Below are positions 23,433-33,600 of a DNA stretch of 64,000 nucleotides, piece by piece. The DNA comes from Simmondsia chinensis (Eukaryota; Streptophyta; Magnoliopsida; Caryophyllales; Simmondsiaceae), in assembly GCA_018398585.1 (NCBI GenBank), contig JAGTTD010000003.1:10734637-10798636 (forward strand), written 5' to 3'. Numbering within the stretch: the first letter of the stretch is position 1; every line of letters begins with the position of its first letter. Made by a program: the position numbers and the translations under genes. The notes under the pieces were generated by a model. It worked only from the letters and a program-made list of their open reading frames with translations, was not told the DNA's origin and searched no databases.

Positions 23433-23568
23433 TCAAGCGATCTACTGACGCCTTTAGTCCTTCACCAGTAACACTTTGGTCTCGGACCAATGTGTCAAGC
23501 CAATCCAGACGTCTCTCAATGGTCAAGAATCGCTCTTGCGAATCTGAAGTCTCTTCGGACGAAGACAT
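23433..23568 (-). pseudogene. gag: gag N-terminus of the chromovirus, cut off by element A
   Basis: Begins ATG at 23568 and reads MSSSEETSDSQERFLTIERR through GLKASVDR. Skipping element A and one TSD copy, it continues in frame with LITKFAGFEQ at 18921. This confirms both the insertion boundaries and the gag start, about 50 bases downstream of the primer-binding site. Confidence 0.88.
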
Positions 23569-23620
23569 GTTGCTAGCGTTTCGGTTATTTCATGTGACAG
23601 CCAGCTTCACGATCGTATGA

Positions 23621-23632
23621 TCTCTGATACCA
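23621..23632 (-). other. Primer-binding site of the chromovirus
   Basis: Minus-strand TGGTATCAGAGA, initiator tRNA-Met type, three bases from the 5' LTR end. Confidence 0.92.
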
Positions 23633-23635
23633 ATT

Positions 23636-24700
23636 TGTCACAATCTTGGGGTTGCGACGGCCAAAGTTCACCAGCTTAGGCCCGTAATGACAATAGAGGT
23701 TTATATAAGAAAGAAAGAAAGAGAGTTTGAGATGAGAAAAGAATTAGACTTAGAGGAAGATGAGAGAATTAAGAGAATTAGATGATAAAATATGAGGAAG
23801 TATTTCATTAATTCTTGGATGATTACAAAATGAATTACAATTTCTTATTTATAGATCATACAAAGAAATAATAAAAATAATATCTAAAAATATCAATTAC
23901 ATCAATTAATTTCAAAATACAATCTTAGAGGATCTAATCCTAATGGCTAGTTCAAGGAAAAACAACGGCTAGGACAGCTGGAGCTAATGGCTAGATGGGA
24001 GTGTCCTGGGCACGGCTAGGTGTTATAAATTCTCTAGTATTGTTCTTAATTGGTCTTGTAATGTTTGAGGGATTGTTGATTTGTGTTTGGGGGTTGTTTT
24101 GGGTAGTTAGTTGCTAGTTGGTTTGGCGCTTAAGTCGATTAGAAGTCAGGCCAGTTCAAATCTGGCGGCTAACAGATTTTGGCGCTAATTTCGGTTAAAG
24201 TGTGGTTAAAGCTAGTTGTCTTGATTCAATGTTTCTGATCATGTATAAATAGGCTCTAAACATGTAATTTGATCATTCAATCAATAACAATCTGATTTTC
24301 CTTTGGAATTTCTCTCTTTACTTCTCATCTCCTTCTCTATTTCTCATCCCCTTTCACTTCTCTTCTCATCTCAACTCTTTCTTGTACAAGGTTAACTTTC
24401 AAATTCGAATTGGAAGCTAACACTAGGCTACAGCACGGCACTGGCGATGGACGCTGGGGACACCGACCTGGAAGGCCCTGGACACGCGCTTGACACTGCC
24501 TTGACAAGGAACTGGGCAGCGACCTGACAATGTCATGACATTGTCATGACATGCGATTGCACGGACCTGGGCAGCGAACTTGGAAACAAACCTGGGCAGC
24601 GACATGACACGGCTTGACAAGCGATCTTGACACGGGCCTCAGGACACCTGCTCGATATCTAGACAAAGTCAAGGGAACCAAAAGGGTTATGACCATGACA
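23636..24700 (-). repeat. 5' LTR of the chromovirus, split by a solo LTR
   Basis: Matches 13741-14377 once 24021-24422 and one CTAGG copy are removed (658 bp remain). A slightly longer AATTAAGAG repeat near 23765 distinguishes it from the other LTR. Confidence 0.92.
24021..24422 (+). mobile_element. Solo LTR inside the chromovirus 5' LTR
   Basis: TGTTATAAATTC to AAGCTAACA, 402 bp, with a perfect CTAGG duplication at 24016-24020 and 24423-24427. It has a TATA-like box (TATAAATAGG, near 24244) and a pyrimidine-rich 3' third. It is the product of recombination between two LTRs of an unknown, possibly Copia-type, element. Plus orientation is inferred from the TATA box. Confidence 0.88.
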
Positions 24701-25673
24701 CACTATTGAATTACCTCAATACAAGCCCATACATTGAGACTTCTAAGTGGCATATAAGTGACCATTTTAAACATTTTGACCTTGATATAGCACAAAAGAA
24801 GAACAACTTTATCATGAATGTACATCAATTTTCACTTTCTTCTTTTTCTTTCGCTTTTTCTTTCTTTCTTTTCATTTCTTTGGAGGAAACATTTTTTTTT
24901 TCCCTTCTTTCTTTCTTTTTTCTTTTTTTTTTTTCTTTTCCTCTTTCTTTTCTGTTCATTTTTTAGACTTTTTGAATAACAAGTACTTCAACATTATAAT
25001 TGACATTGATCAACAAGTACTTTACAAAACATCAAAGAGCAAAGATTAGGATAATCCAATAGGGCAAGCTTACAAAACTCAAGACATATAGGATTGTTTA
25101 CTCAAATTTTTCAGATTTTTCACATCATAAAAATCCTGTGCATAGTGAATATATGAGGGGCATGAGTAGAACCCATTAATATCAACAATGATCAACAATA
25201 CTCACTAATAAGTATGGAGTAGAATCATTTAATTTCATGGAATAATGACAATGAAATAAACAGCTAATCCGACTATCATCTTAACATACGCGTCGATCAA
25301 GGAAAACTTGGCCAAGCGGTTATAATGCACACTCAAAATGTACAAAAGATGTTCAAAATTTTTAAAATTTGACCCAAAAAAATGAGCATATGCAAATGAG
25401 CCTCATCCCCACACCTAAATCTTGCATTGTCCTCAATGCGACAACATTAATCATTCAAGAATAAGAAATAGGTAAGATGGAACGATACAACCTGACAAGG
25501 CGGCGTTAACATGTATGACTCCTACAACACGGGGATAAGAACCTGAAAAGGGAGAAAACAAACCTCCAATTAGTTCAAAAACTAAACTAAAAACAAGAAT
25601 TAATAAACCTAGGTTGTCTCCTAGTAGCACTAAGTTTTACTCCTTCAGTAGGGCGCAATTGATCCAGCAGAGA
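24701..25673 (-). other. Proximal 3' non-coding region of Athila-like copy 2
   Basis: Continues the region broken at 13740. Contains a pyrimidine-rich block (24830-24965, purine-rich in element sense) and aligns in reverse with copy 1 at 4144-5120. No gene. Confidence 0.75.
25406..25438 (-). promoter_or_regulatory. Internal polypurine-tract-like motif of Athila-like copy 2
   Basis: Minus-strand CATTGAGGACAATG followed by GATTTAGGTGTGGGGATG. Counterpart of 4388-4421 in copy 1. Confidence 0.5.
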
Positions 25674-26650
25674 TCAAGTATCGGTCATGGTGTCCACTAA
25701 AGAGACAACTTCAATAAGTTGTCGATCAACAATGCCATCTAACTCAACTACTGGTTTAAGCCTTTGACCATTTTCAGTAAATGCACGACCATCATTTGGG
25801 TGGTACATCTCAATGGCACCAGAGGGGTACACCTGCTTAACCACAAACGGAGCATCCCATCTAGACCTCAACTTGCCAAGCAAAGAGATGCAATTTAGAA
25901 TTAAAAAAGCTAAACCTTTTGATTAGGAGAAATGTTTTCCTCACAACATGTTTATCATGAAAAGCCTTGGTTTTAGCTTTATAAATCTTTGCATTCTCAT
26001 AAGCTTCATTTCTCAGCTCCTTAAATTCAATCAATTACAGATTTCGGTTAGAACTAGCTTGCTCTAAGTCAAAATTCAAAGGTCTAGTAGCCTAATAAGC
26101 ACAGTGTTCTAACTCAACTGGTAAGTGACTTGTAAGCCCAAAGAGCGTCATTCAACCTAAGTGACCAATCTTTCCTATCAGGATAAACCATTTTCTCAAG
26201 TACAGACTTAATCTCATGATTTGAAAGCTCTACTTGACCACTAGTTTGGGGCTGATATGGGGCAACAATCTTATGATGCACCGAGTACTTCCTAAGAAGT
26301 GCCTCAAATGACCTATGAATAAAGTGACTACCACCATCACTAATGAGTGCTCCAGGGGTACCAAAATAGTTAATGATGTGGTCTTTGATGAATTGTATGA
26401 CCACCTTATGGTCATTGGTCCTAAAATGTACGGGCTCAATCCACTTAGACACATAGTCAACCCCTACGAGTATGTAAACAAACCCAAAGGACAGGGGAAA
26501 TGGTCCCATAAAGTCAATTCCGCAAACCAAAGGCCACATGAATGGGAGATAATAAAATCTGCTCATCAGTAAAAGACTCATGCAATGAAACAGATGCATC
26601 ATGACGCTCAAAGAAAATCCTAGAAAGATGGTTAGCTACCACATTCTCTA
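25674..26650 (-). pseudogene. pol: Integrase of Athila-like copy 2
   Basis: The core (26611-26114) reads [20 protein letters not shown], then ISDGGSHF and SGQVELSNHEIKSVLEK, giving the D-D-E triad of retroviral-type integrases. NDALWAYKSLTS closes the core. After a degenerate gap, the C-terminal domain (25883-25674) has GKLRSRWDAPFVVKQVYPSG and NGQRLKPVV, typical of the Athila/Tat branch. The upstream zinc-binding part is not readable. Stops between segments make it inactive. Confidence 0.85.
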
Positions 26651-26699
26651 CACCTTTCATATCTCTTATCTCAATGTCAAACTCTTGAAATAGAAGAAT

Positions 26700-27107
26700 C
26701 CATCTAATGAGCTTAGGTTTCGTTTCTTACTTTAAGAGCAAATATTTTAGTGCAGTATAGTTAGAATAGATAATGACCTTTGACCTCAAAAGGTAGGAAC
26801 GAAACTTGTCAAGAGTAAACACAATAGCTAGCAACTCCTTTTCAGTGATGGTGTAATGGCGTTGGGCATCATTAAAAGTTTTACTGGCATAGTAAATAAC
26901 ATGAGGCACTTTATTCAATATTTGACCTAGGACAGTACCTATAGCAAAATTAGAAGCAACAACAACAACAACAACAAACCCAGTGCCTCTAAGGGCTCCC
27001 GCATAAGTAGGGATGGCAAAATCAGAAGCATCACATATAATTTCAAAAGGGAGAGAGTAATTAGGTGGCTGCATAATAGGAACCGAAACAAGTAATGATC
27101 TAAGCTT
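26700..27107 (-). pseudogene. pol: RNase H of Athila-like copy 2 with an in-frame insertion
   Basis: Reads LPFEIICDASDFAI, then an extra 24 residues, then GTVLGQ, YYASKTFNDAQRHYTITEKE, LLAIVFTLDKFRSYL. The interruption falls between catalytic CDAS and the conserved GAVLGQ-type motif. It is explained by a 55-bp RTE tail plus a 17-bp duplication (72 bp in total), which keeps the frame open. The fold would be disturbed at the first beta hairpin. Confidence 0.85.
26958..27012. mobile_element. Minimal RTE/SINE tail insertion (55 bp)
   Basis: A (CAA)n run, then CCCAGTGCCTCTAAGGGCTC, matching the 3' end of the RTE LINE at 53107-53160. Flanked by a 17-bp duplication (26941-26957 and 27013-27029) with two mismatches, the hallmark of target-primed insertion with extreme 5' truncation. 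Confidence 0.85.
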
Positions 27108-27914
27108 TTAGAAAGCTTCTAAGCAAGACTTATCAAACTCAAATAATATTTCCTTAACTATCAAGCTAGTCAATGGCCTGGCTAACTTCCCCAAGTCCTT
27201 AATAAATCTCCTATAGAAACATGCATGACCTAGAAAGGATCTAACTTGCTTCACATTTGAGAGAGGGGGTAACTTAGCAATAAGATCTACCTTAGCCTTA
27301 TCAACCTCAATACCCTTCTTAGACACCCTATGACCCAATACAATTCCATCTTGAACCATTAAGTGACTCTTCTATCAACTCAAAACAAGATTGGTCTCTT
27401 CACATCTTTTTAGCACAAGCCTCAAATTCTGTATACATTCATCAAATAAAGGTCCAAAAATAGAGAAATCATCCATGAAAAACTCAAGAAATCTCTCTAC
27501 CATGTCAGAAAAAATAGACATCATGCATCTCTGGAATGTAACGGGCATATTACATAAACCAAATGGCATCCTACGACAGGAAAATGCTCCAAAGGGGTTG
27601 AATATCCATCCCAAAAAGAGTAAAAGCTCTGACCAGCTAACCTCTTTTTGAAATCTGGTCAATGAATGGTAGAGGAAAATGTTCTTTCCTAGTGGTAGGG
27701 TTAAGCTTCCTATAGTCAATACAAACTCTCCAGCCCGTGGTGTCTCTAGTAGGTACTAAATTTCCATCACTACTCCTAACCACAGTAACGTCCGACTTCT
27801 CTAGGACTACGTAAATAAGGCTAACCCACCTACTATTTGAAATTGGGTAAATGATACCCGCATCAAGCAATTTCACGATCTCTTTCTTTACCACTTCTTT
27901 CAGGTTAGGGTTTA
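27108..27914 (-). pseudogene. pol: Reverse transcriptase of Athila-like copy 2
   Basis: Starts just left of element B with KKEIVKLLDAGIIYPISNS, then WRVCIDYRKLNPTTRKEHFP. A frameshift near 27640 leads to MPFGLCNMPVTFQRCM and the active site EFFMDDFSIFG (FMDD is usual for Athila). The next frame (27359-27108) carries VLGHRVSKKGIEVDKAKV and FLGHACFYRRFIKDLGKLAR of the thumb/connection. Three reading frames are needed, so it is dead. The N-terminal residues before KKEIV were separated by element B. Confidence 0.88.
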
Positions 27915-28325
27915 TTTATTGATTCAAGATTACTCTTAGATCATAACATAGGATGCGTGAAGAATTACAGTAGAGATGAGAAGAGAATTCGAGATTCAAG
28001 ATGAGAATCAGGGAATATAGATGAAAAATAGAGAGAAATCAATTCATTATCATTCAATGCCCCTTACAAGTGATGAACTCATATATTTATACAATCAAGC
28101 TCAAGTAAGTAAAACAAGAAAATATCTAACTATGCAATGCACCTAGACAATACAAGAACTACCTCCAATTAACTAATAACCGACTCCCTGTCTTTCACCT
28201 ATTAAATAATAGCTAATGACTTATTAGGCTATTGTAATGACTTAAACTACTCTTTTACAACCTTGATTACAATCTTCACTTATAAGTACTCAATTCCATG
28301 TGCCCCATCTTCTCGAATCATGACA
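27915..28325 (-). repeat. 3' LTR of element B
   Basis: Matches 32198-32609. The first 14 bases are mutated relative to the other copy. Minus-strand TATA-like TATAAATATATG near 28080. Confidence 0.88.
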
Positions 28326-29151
28326 ATAATTCCCTCATTAAAGATTCTTGTCCTTAAAAATCTTGGTAGAGAAGTTGTAGTCTTGAAGAACTCTTGATGT
28401 AAATATGTCTCAATGTGTTAAATGCTTGATGTTGCTGACATTGAAGCTTCACCGTGCTGACTTAGAAACTTTAGGATGCTTCTTGACTTGAATGTTTGCT
28501 GCAACTATACAAACCCAAGTCTACTCCTGTAACTGCTCCCAACCAAATTCAAATCACTTTCCCAAACCCATTTCTAATCAACTTTAGCGCAGCTACTGCA
28601 GTTGTGCTTTCGTTTATCAACCACATGATGTGGAAAGCTTGCAAATCTCCTCCCATTTGAGAGGATTCACAATGAAATGCTCATTGCTATTGAGAATGAC
28701 TTGAATGCTCGTGAAACCTTGCTGATTTTAACAAATTTGTAGACCATTCTTCACCTTTCTCTTTATGTCTTCCCAACTTGCTGCAACTATGACAGAAAAA
28801 CAATCTACAAGGTTCGATTTCAGACCGTACCTCCATTTCATAGTAGTAGCTATCCTTCTTCCATTCCCATACTCAATCCAGGCCTCAATTACCCTCTTCG
28901 CACCAATACTTGGTTTTGTTTACTCACTTTAGTTGCACATAAGAAACAAACAGCACCTTCAGACCCCTCACTGTCAAACAGCCAAACAATTTCAGAATGC
29001 TTTCTTGTGCACCAAATTAGCATATACTCTAGAGCAATTGAAACTTTGGCTTAAATTTTGTGGACTTTATCCACCCAAGACAACTTCTTAAGTGCCATAG
29101 CGAGACTCCAATGGAATTTATTCATGTTTTGAGCTCCCACAGAGGCTCAAT
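28326..29151 (-). other. 3' non-coding region of element B with polypurine tract
   Basis: Minus-strand TAATGAGGGAATTAT abuts the LTR. The rest shows no gene. Confidence 0.6.
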
Positions 29152-29193
29152 ACAACAACAACAACAGTCCCAGTGCCACAAAGGCTCCCGCAC
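29152..29193. mobile_element. Minimal RTE/SINE tail insertion (42 bp) in element B
   Basis: (ACA)n then CCCAGTGCCACAAAGGCTCC, similar to the RTE LINE 3' end. Flanked by GAGGCTCAAT (29142-29151) and GAAGCTCAAT (29194-29203), a 10-bp duplication with one mismatch. Confidence 0.8.
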
Positions 29194-29198
29194 GAAGC

Positions 29199-30819
29199 TC
29201 AATGATTTAAATTATTCAGCTTGCAACACTTGAATTCCAGATCATGCACATAACCTTCAATTCTTGTCTGAACCTGTTGTTGCTCATTGCATTTCAATGA
29301 ATCAATCAGTCCCGTATTCACTCCAACAACACAGTCTAAAAAAATCTGATTTCCCTCAACTCTTATGTAATCTTGGAACATATCAAGGTCAATTTCAGAT
29401 CTGGTCCGATTTTCCTTGCTGTACAGTCCAATGGTTACATCATAATATGCTCTTAATCTCATGTTTAGCTTGCCAATGAGCTTGTATCCTTGGAAGATGC
29501 TCTTTACTCTTAGCTTGACTTACACAAACATCTAACTCTTGTCCAAACTTCCTTGCAAATTCAGTGATAGAACCCATCAAAATCAGCTCAACGCCATCAA
29601 AACTTGCAAAGATTTTCCCTTGGTTGTCTTTGTATCCAATCCTTTGGACCTTCCTCTCCTTGAACTTCGCTTTGAAGCTATTGTTGGACTGAAATATTTC
29701 ACTCCCTTGGCATCCTCTAATGAGGTTGCTCAGCAACTTTGTCTAATAGTACATTTTCACTGCTGAACTTTTCCCTTCTGCCCTTAATAGTTAGCTCCAA
29801 TTCCCTTTGATCAGGAGGCCTGTTGTTGGTGTTCTTAGATGCATAAACATCAACTCCACTCAATTGTGCCTGCATTTGGATCAAATCTTGCAAATTTCCT
29901 AGCTGAACAGACTGATTTGCAATAGTAATACTCTGATATTTCACCGAATTTGGTTGCGCTACAGCAGCTTCACCTTGATTTTGTGCTAAACTTGTATCAT
30001 TCTTGATAGAATTCTTCATTCCCCTTACCTTTTTCAACATTCCTTTGATCCAAGAATATGCTCTATGTTTATCAAGTGACCACAACACCGTCCCAGGATG
30101 ACCCAATTCCAAATCCTTGAGCATGTTATACTTGTCAAGAAATACCTTATTTTTCTTGAGAAGTAGAAAATTTGGAGGTTTTCTATTGTAGACCAAGATT
30201 GGCTTGATCAATGCTCTTAATCTCTTGCTTGAATAACACTTCTTATGGTTATGGCGATTATTGCTTTGATCTCAATTTTTTGTTGCATTGTGAGCTTAAA
30301 CCTCAACTTTCTAATGCTCAAGATCTCGATTTGCATATATGGTGCTGTTGGAGCAACTTTAGGTGGTTCAACATTTTGCACTTCAGGTTGCAAGGCATTA
30401 AATTCAGATAGTAATGCATCATTTCTTGGTCGAGTTGCTCTAAGTACATCCCCATTTGAAGTTAATCTTATACTGCTAGACATTCCAACAGCAACTTATT
30501 CCATTACATCCTTAGCTGGCACACAATCCTCTTTAGCCTCCAACTGCAATGCTCGCAATGTGGTCTTCCTTGGATCTTCATGCCCAAGCCTTTCACATTT
30601 CTCAATCCAAGAATGAGGTCTTCGTTTGTCAAAGAGCTCGATTTTCTCCTCAAATTGTCTTGTTTCCAAACCCTCGACATTGCGCACCACCTCTTCCAGA
30701 TCATAAGGTCTCCATTGAACCTCTGCTGCATCATTAATCTGCTGCAGATAAACCTCTGCTGCATCATTTACATTAACCTTTGTTGCACCATTTACCTGTA
30801 GCAATGAAGGATCAAACAC
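29199..30819 (-). pseudogene. Broken open frames of element B, function unknown
   Basis: Five overlapping or adjacent frames on the minus strand (30819-30496, 30483-30217, 30211-29717, 29736-29440, 29462-29199) look like one ancestral reading region shifted by small indels. Readable pieces are KIELFDKRRPHSWIEKCERL, KLRFKLTMQQKIEIKAII, LELGHPGTVLWSLDKHRAYS, ELELTIKGRREKF and KIFASFDGVELILMGSITEF. The phrase LGHxxP near SWI occurs twice. No retrotransposon enzyme motif is seen. Whether this is a structural protein or captured host sequence cannot be decided. Confidence 0.4.
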
Positions 30820-30989
30820 AAGTTGTTTTGCTGCAACATCAACCTTTTATGCTTCCTTAACCTCATCTTGACTTTGCAAATCATGTTGCTGCTCATTCTC
30901 TTGATTCTGATTGTATTGTTGGAACACCATTTCCACATTTGATTCCTTTATCAATTTTAATGGCTCAATTGGAGAATTATTTGCTATTG

Positions 30990-31348
30990 TTTCTTTAATT
31001 TTCTCCCAAAAAATTGGATATCCATCATACAACAATAGTCATAAATATTTCTTCCTTCTTGTTGGATTAATGTGGATGCAGGTTGACTTCTTAAGGAATA
31101 AGTCACAAGAGCTATAACCTCTAAGGTTGAAATTGGAATAATTTCAATTCCTTCAGTAAACCATAGGGATAAAAGACTTGGCGAAGAGCATCTTCGGTAA
31201 TAGGATACAGGACATTCTGAATTTTTACCAAAAGTGTAGCATCGTTGGAGACGTTTCTTTGGACGAAGAGGATCCTATTTATGTCTTTAATTTCCTGAAA
31301 TGATTCTGCAACAACGCCTGAATCCATTTCTGCCTTCTTTGTATGCAA
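30990..31348 (-). pseudogene. RRM domain fragment like polypyrimidine-tract-binding protein, inside element B
   Basis: The frame 31348-31121 reads DINRILFVQRN, then TLLVKIQNVLYPITEDALRQ and VFYPYGLLKE. This resembles an RRM of plant polypyrimidine-tract-binding-protein homologues (typical pattern LLVTIxxxLYPITVDVLHQ VFSPYG). A shift near 31155 moves to another frame, in which ALVTYSLRSQPASTLIQQ and GRNIYDYCCMMDIQF continue the same domain (family pattern GRNIYDGCCQLDIQF). RNP-like positions are thus spread over two frames. It lies right after the leader of element B, in the gag position. Capture of a host splicing-regulator gene is the simplest reading; a long-diverged element protein is the alternative. 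Confidence 0.7.
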
Positions 31349-32184
31349 ATAATTCAGCTAATGTTTCACAATCCTACTCAGTTGGAAGTTGAGATCTTTA
31401 ATTTAGGACTTTAGCACACATCGCAGCCAAACAATCAATACCACTGCTTAGCTGAAGATGATAACAGAAGGTCAAACCCTAGCTTAACTAAAGCTGAGGT
31501 CCTTAAAACCCTAGTTTGAACAGAAATCCAGAGATCGAGTGTAACCTTAGCTCAATTTCGAAAGAAAGCACTAATTGCACAACTTGCTTGTATGTAATTC
31601 CGGATAAATCGAGTATAACTTCAAATGAATTGATATGCTGAAGATGAGTACGAAGGATTCCAGTTATCAGCAAAATTTGTTCACTTCTGCTCACAATAAC
31701 TCAGAAAACTTGTTCGCATGTAAATCAGAGAGATTGAACCAATTAGCAGCACTTATCTAAGAATTAATGTATGAAATGGAGCTTACATTTGTTTCTAACT
31801 TCAGCATCTTAAAATCAAGTGCTAAGATCCAATTTTGGTACTTTAGTTACTGATTTTGCTGATGAAAGATCTTCAGGTTTTCAGCTCAATTCTATGCACT
31901 TCAGTTACTGATTTTAGCTCAGTTTCTTAATCTTATCAGCTAGGGATAATGCAGCAATCTAAACCTTGATCTTGCTCAACTTCAATCAACACTAGCGTCA
32001 ACTCAATTTTTTATGTTACTTTAGTTCTGATCAATTCGATCTGAACTTGAATGCACTTTCACTCATCATAAATCCTTAGCTAAAATTCAAACAATTTAAG
32101 CTCAAAATTTTTTTCTTTTCTTGATCAAACACAACTAGATCAAAAGTTTGACATGAATTAACTTGATTTGAAAGCAAATCAAGG
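31349..32184 (-). other. Leader of element B
   Basis: About 0.8 kb without a gene between the primer-binding site and the RRM fragment. Rich in TTCAG/CTGAA motifs, like the leader of element A. Confidence 0.55.
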
Positions 32185-32195
32185 CTCTGATACCA
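32185..32195 (-). other. Primer-binding site of element B
   Basis: Minus-strand TGGTATCAGAGCC, initiator tRNA-Met type, two bases from the 5' LTR. Confidence 0.92.
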
Positions 32196-32197
32196 AT

Positions 32198-32609
32198 TGT
32201 TATGATTCAAGATTACTCTTAGATCATAACATAGGATAGGTGAAGAATTAGAGTAGGGATGAGAAGAGAATTAGAGATTCAAGATGAGAATTAGGGAATA
32301 TAGATGAGAAATAGAGAGAAATAAATTCATTATCATTCAATACCTTTTACAAAGTGATGAACTCACATATTTATACAATCAAGCTCAAGTAAGAACAATA
32401 AGAAAATATCTAACTATGCAATGCACCTAGACAATACAAGAACTACATCCAATTAACTAATAATCGACTCCCTCTCTTTCACCTATTGATTAATGGCTAA
32501 GGACTTATTAGGCTATTCTAATGACTTAAACTACTCCTTCACAACCTTGATTACAAACTTCACTTATTAGTACTCAATTCCATGTGCCCCAACTTCTTGA
32601 ATCATGATA
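32198..32609 (-). repeat. 5' LTR of element B
   Basis: TGTTATGATTCAAG to ATCATGATA (plus-strand reading). Pairs with 27915-28325; more diverged than the LTRs of element A. Confidence 0.88.
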
Positions 32610-33045
32610 GAACTGAATTGGTGGAGCTGGCAAAGAAAAACTTGTTTAACAAAAACAAGTAAAAGCAAGCCTCTTCTTCGTTAGATCCCTACCCAAAGTT
32701 ATGTGTCCTTGTGACAAACATCTTGACAAAAGACTCCTAACCATAAGGGCAATTGGTTACAGAAAAGAAAGAGGCAAAGACTCCAGCCTTTGTAGAAATA
32801 AAAGAATCAAGAGACAACTCTCCTCCTCCTTGTGAAAGACCTGTGAAGGCTGCTATGTCCTCCAAGGTGATGCCAAGAAACCTTAAGGAGGACGAAAGCA
32901 ATATAACAGATGTTTCTAATAGGATGTATTTCAAAAATATTTCGTAAACTAATCAGAACTAAAGTAGCAGACCGATTTAAAATTCCTAATTTTAAACCCA
33001 TGGGTTCCTACTTTTAAACCTACAAGCCTCTATTCTAATACATTC
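32610..33045. other. Unassigned segment between copy 2 protease and element B
   Basis: Copy 1 shows that only about 50 bases should separate protease and RT here. These 430 bases have no match in copy 1 and no recognisable gene, so they are probably another small insertion or rearranged DNA. Confidence 0.4.
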
Positions 33046-33600
33046 ATCAACTAGGATAGAGGGGAGTGTCCGGTCTACTAGGTCATCAATAGCATCCACA
33101 CAGAAACATTCCGACTCATCCTCACTAGTGGGTGACAATGAAGCCTTAAAAATGTTCAACCTAATAGTCATGTTTGCAAAACTAATATCCATTACCCCAG
33201 ATTTACATTTGATAGTAGCATTGGCCGTTGCTAAGAAAGACTAACTAGAAGGTTCCATATCAAGCATAAGGAAATCAGTAAGAAACAGGGCTTTGTCTAC
33301 CTTTACTAGCACATTAACAAGCTCACCACTGGGGACCCTAGTAGATTTATCCACTAGTTGCAAGGTCACCGTGGTAGGTTGCAAATCTCCTAGGCCTAAC
33401 TTCACATAAACCGAGTAAGGAATAAGGTTAACACTCGCTCCTAAGTCCAATAAAGCCCTATCAATGGGGTGGTCTCTAAGTGAAGAGATGGTGGGGACAC
33501 CAGGGTCTTTGTACTTAGTCGGAGTGTCACTCTTCAAAATGGAACTCACTTGCTTGGATAAAAACACTTTTTAAGGCAGATGTGCTCTAGATCGTCCCTT
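33046..33600 (-). pseudogene. pol: Protease of Athila-like copy 2
   Basis: The frame 33567-33241 reads FLSKQVSSILKSDTPTKYKD, then the catalytic ALLDLGASVNLIPYSVYVKL (D-L-G-A in place of D-S/T-G-A, usual in this branch) and GELVNVLVKVDKALF. After a stop at 33241 the next piece (33192) has FANMTIRLNIFKASLSPTSE. Homology to copy 1 stops near LPSILVDE. It cleaved the polyprotein when intact. Confidence 0.85.

Larger units (their letters stand above)
13741..24700 (-). mobile_element. Reina-like chromovirus (Ty3/gypsy), interrupted
   Basis: Runs from TGTCGCAATC to GACCATGACA with a perfect CACTA duplication at 13736-13740 and 24701-24705. LTRs at 13741-14377 and 23636-24700 (the latter split by a solo LTR), tRNA-iMet primer-binding site, gag, aspartic protease, RT, RNase H, integrase and a decayed chromodomain, all on the minus strand. 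Compact LTRs, the iMet site and the tail ATWEDWAFIQGQFPNF point to the Reina branch. Frameshifts between and within domains make it inactive. Element A splits gag. Confidence 0.92.
27915..32609 (-). mobile_element. Non-autonomous LTR element B inserted before copy 2 RT
   Basis: Two LTRs of 411-412 bp (27915-28325 and 32198-32609), tRNA-iMet primer-binding site, polypurine tract, minus-strand polarity. The internal 3.9 kb has an RRM-like gene fragment near the 5' end and several broken open frames but no protease, RT or integrase. The left boundary is degenerate and no TSD is convincing. It has the same plan as element A (iMet site, leader, unknown proteins) but not the same coding sequence. 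Confidence 0.85.
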
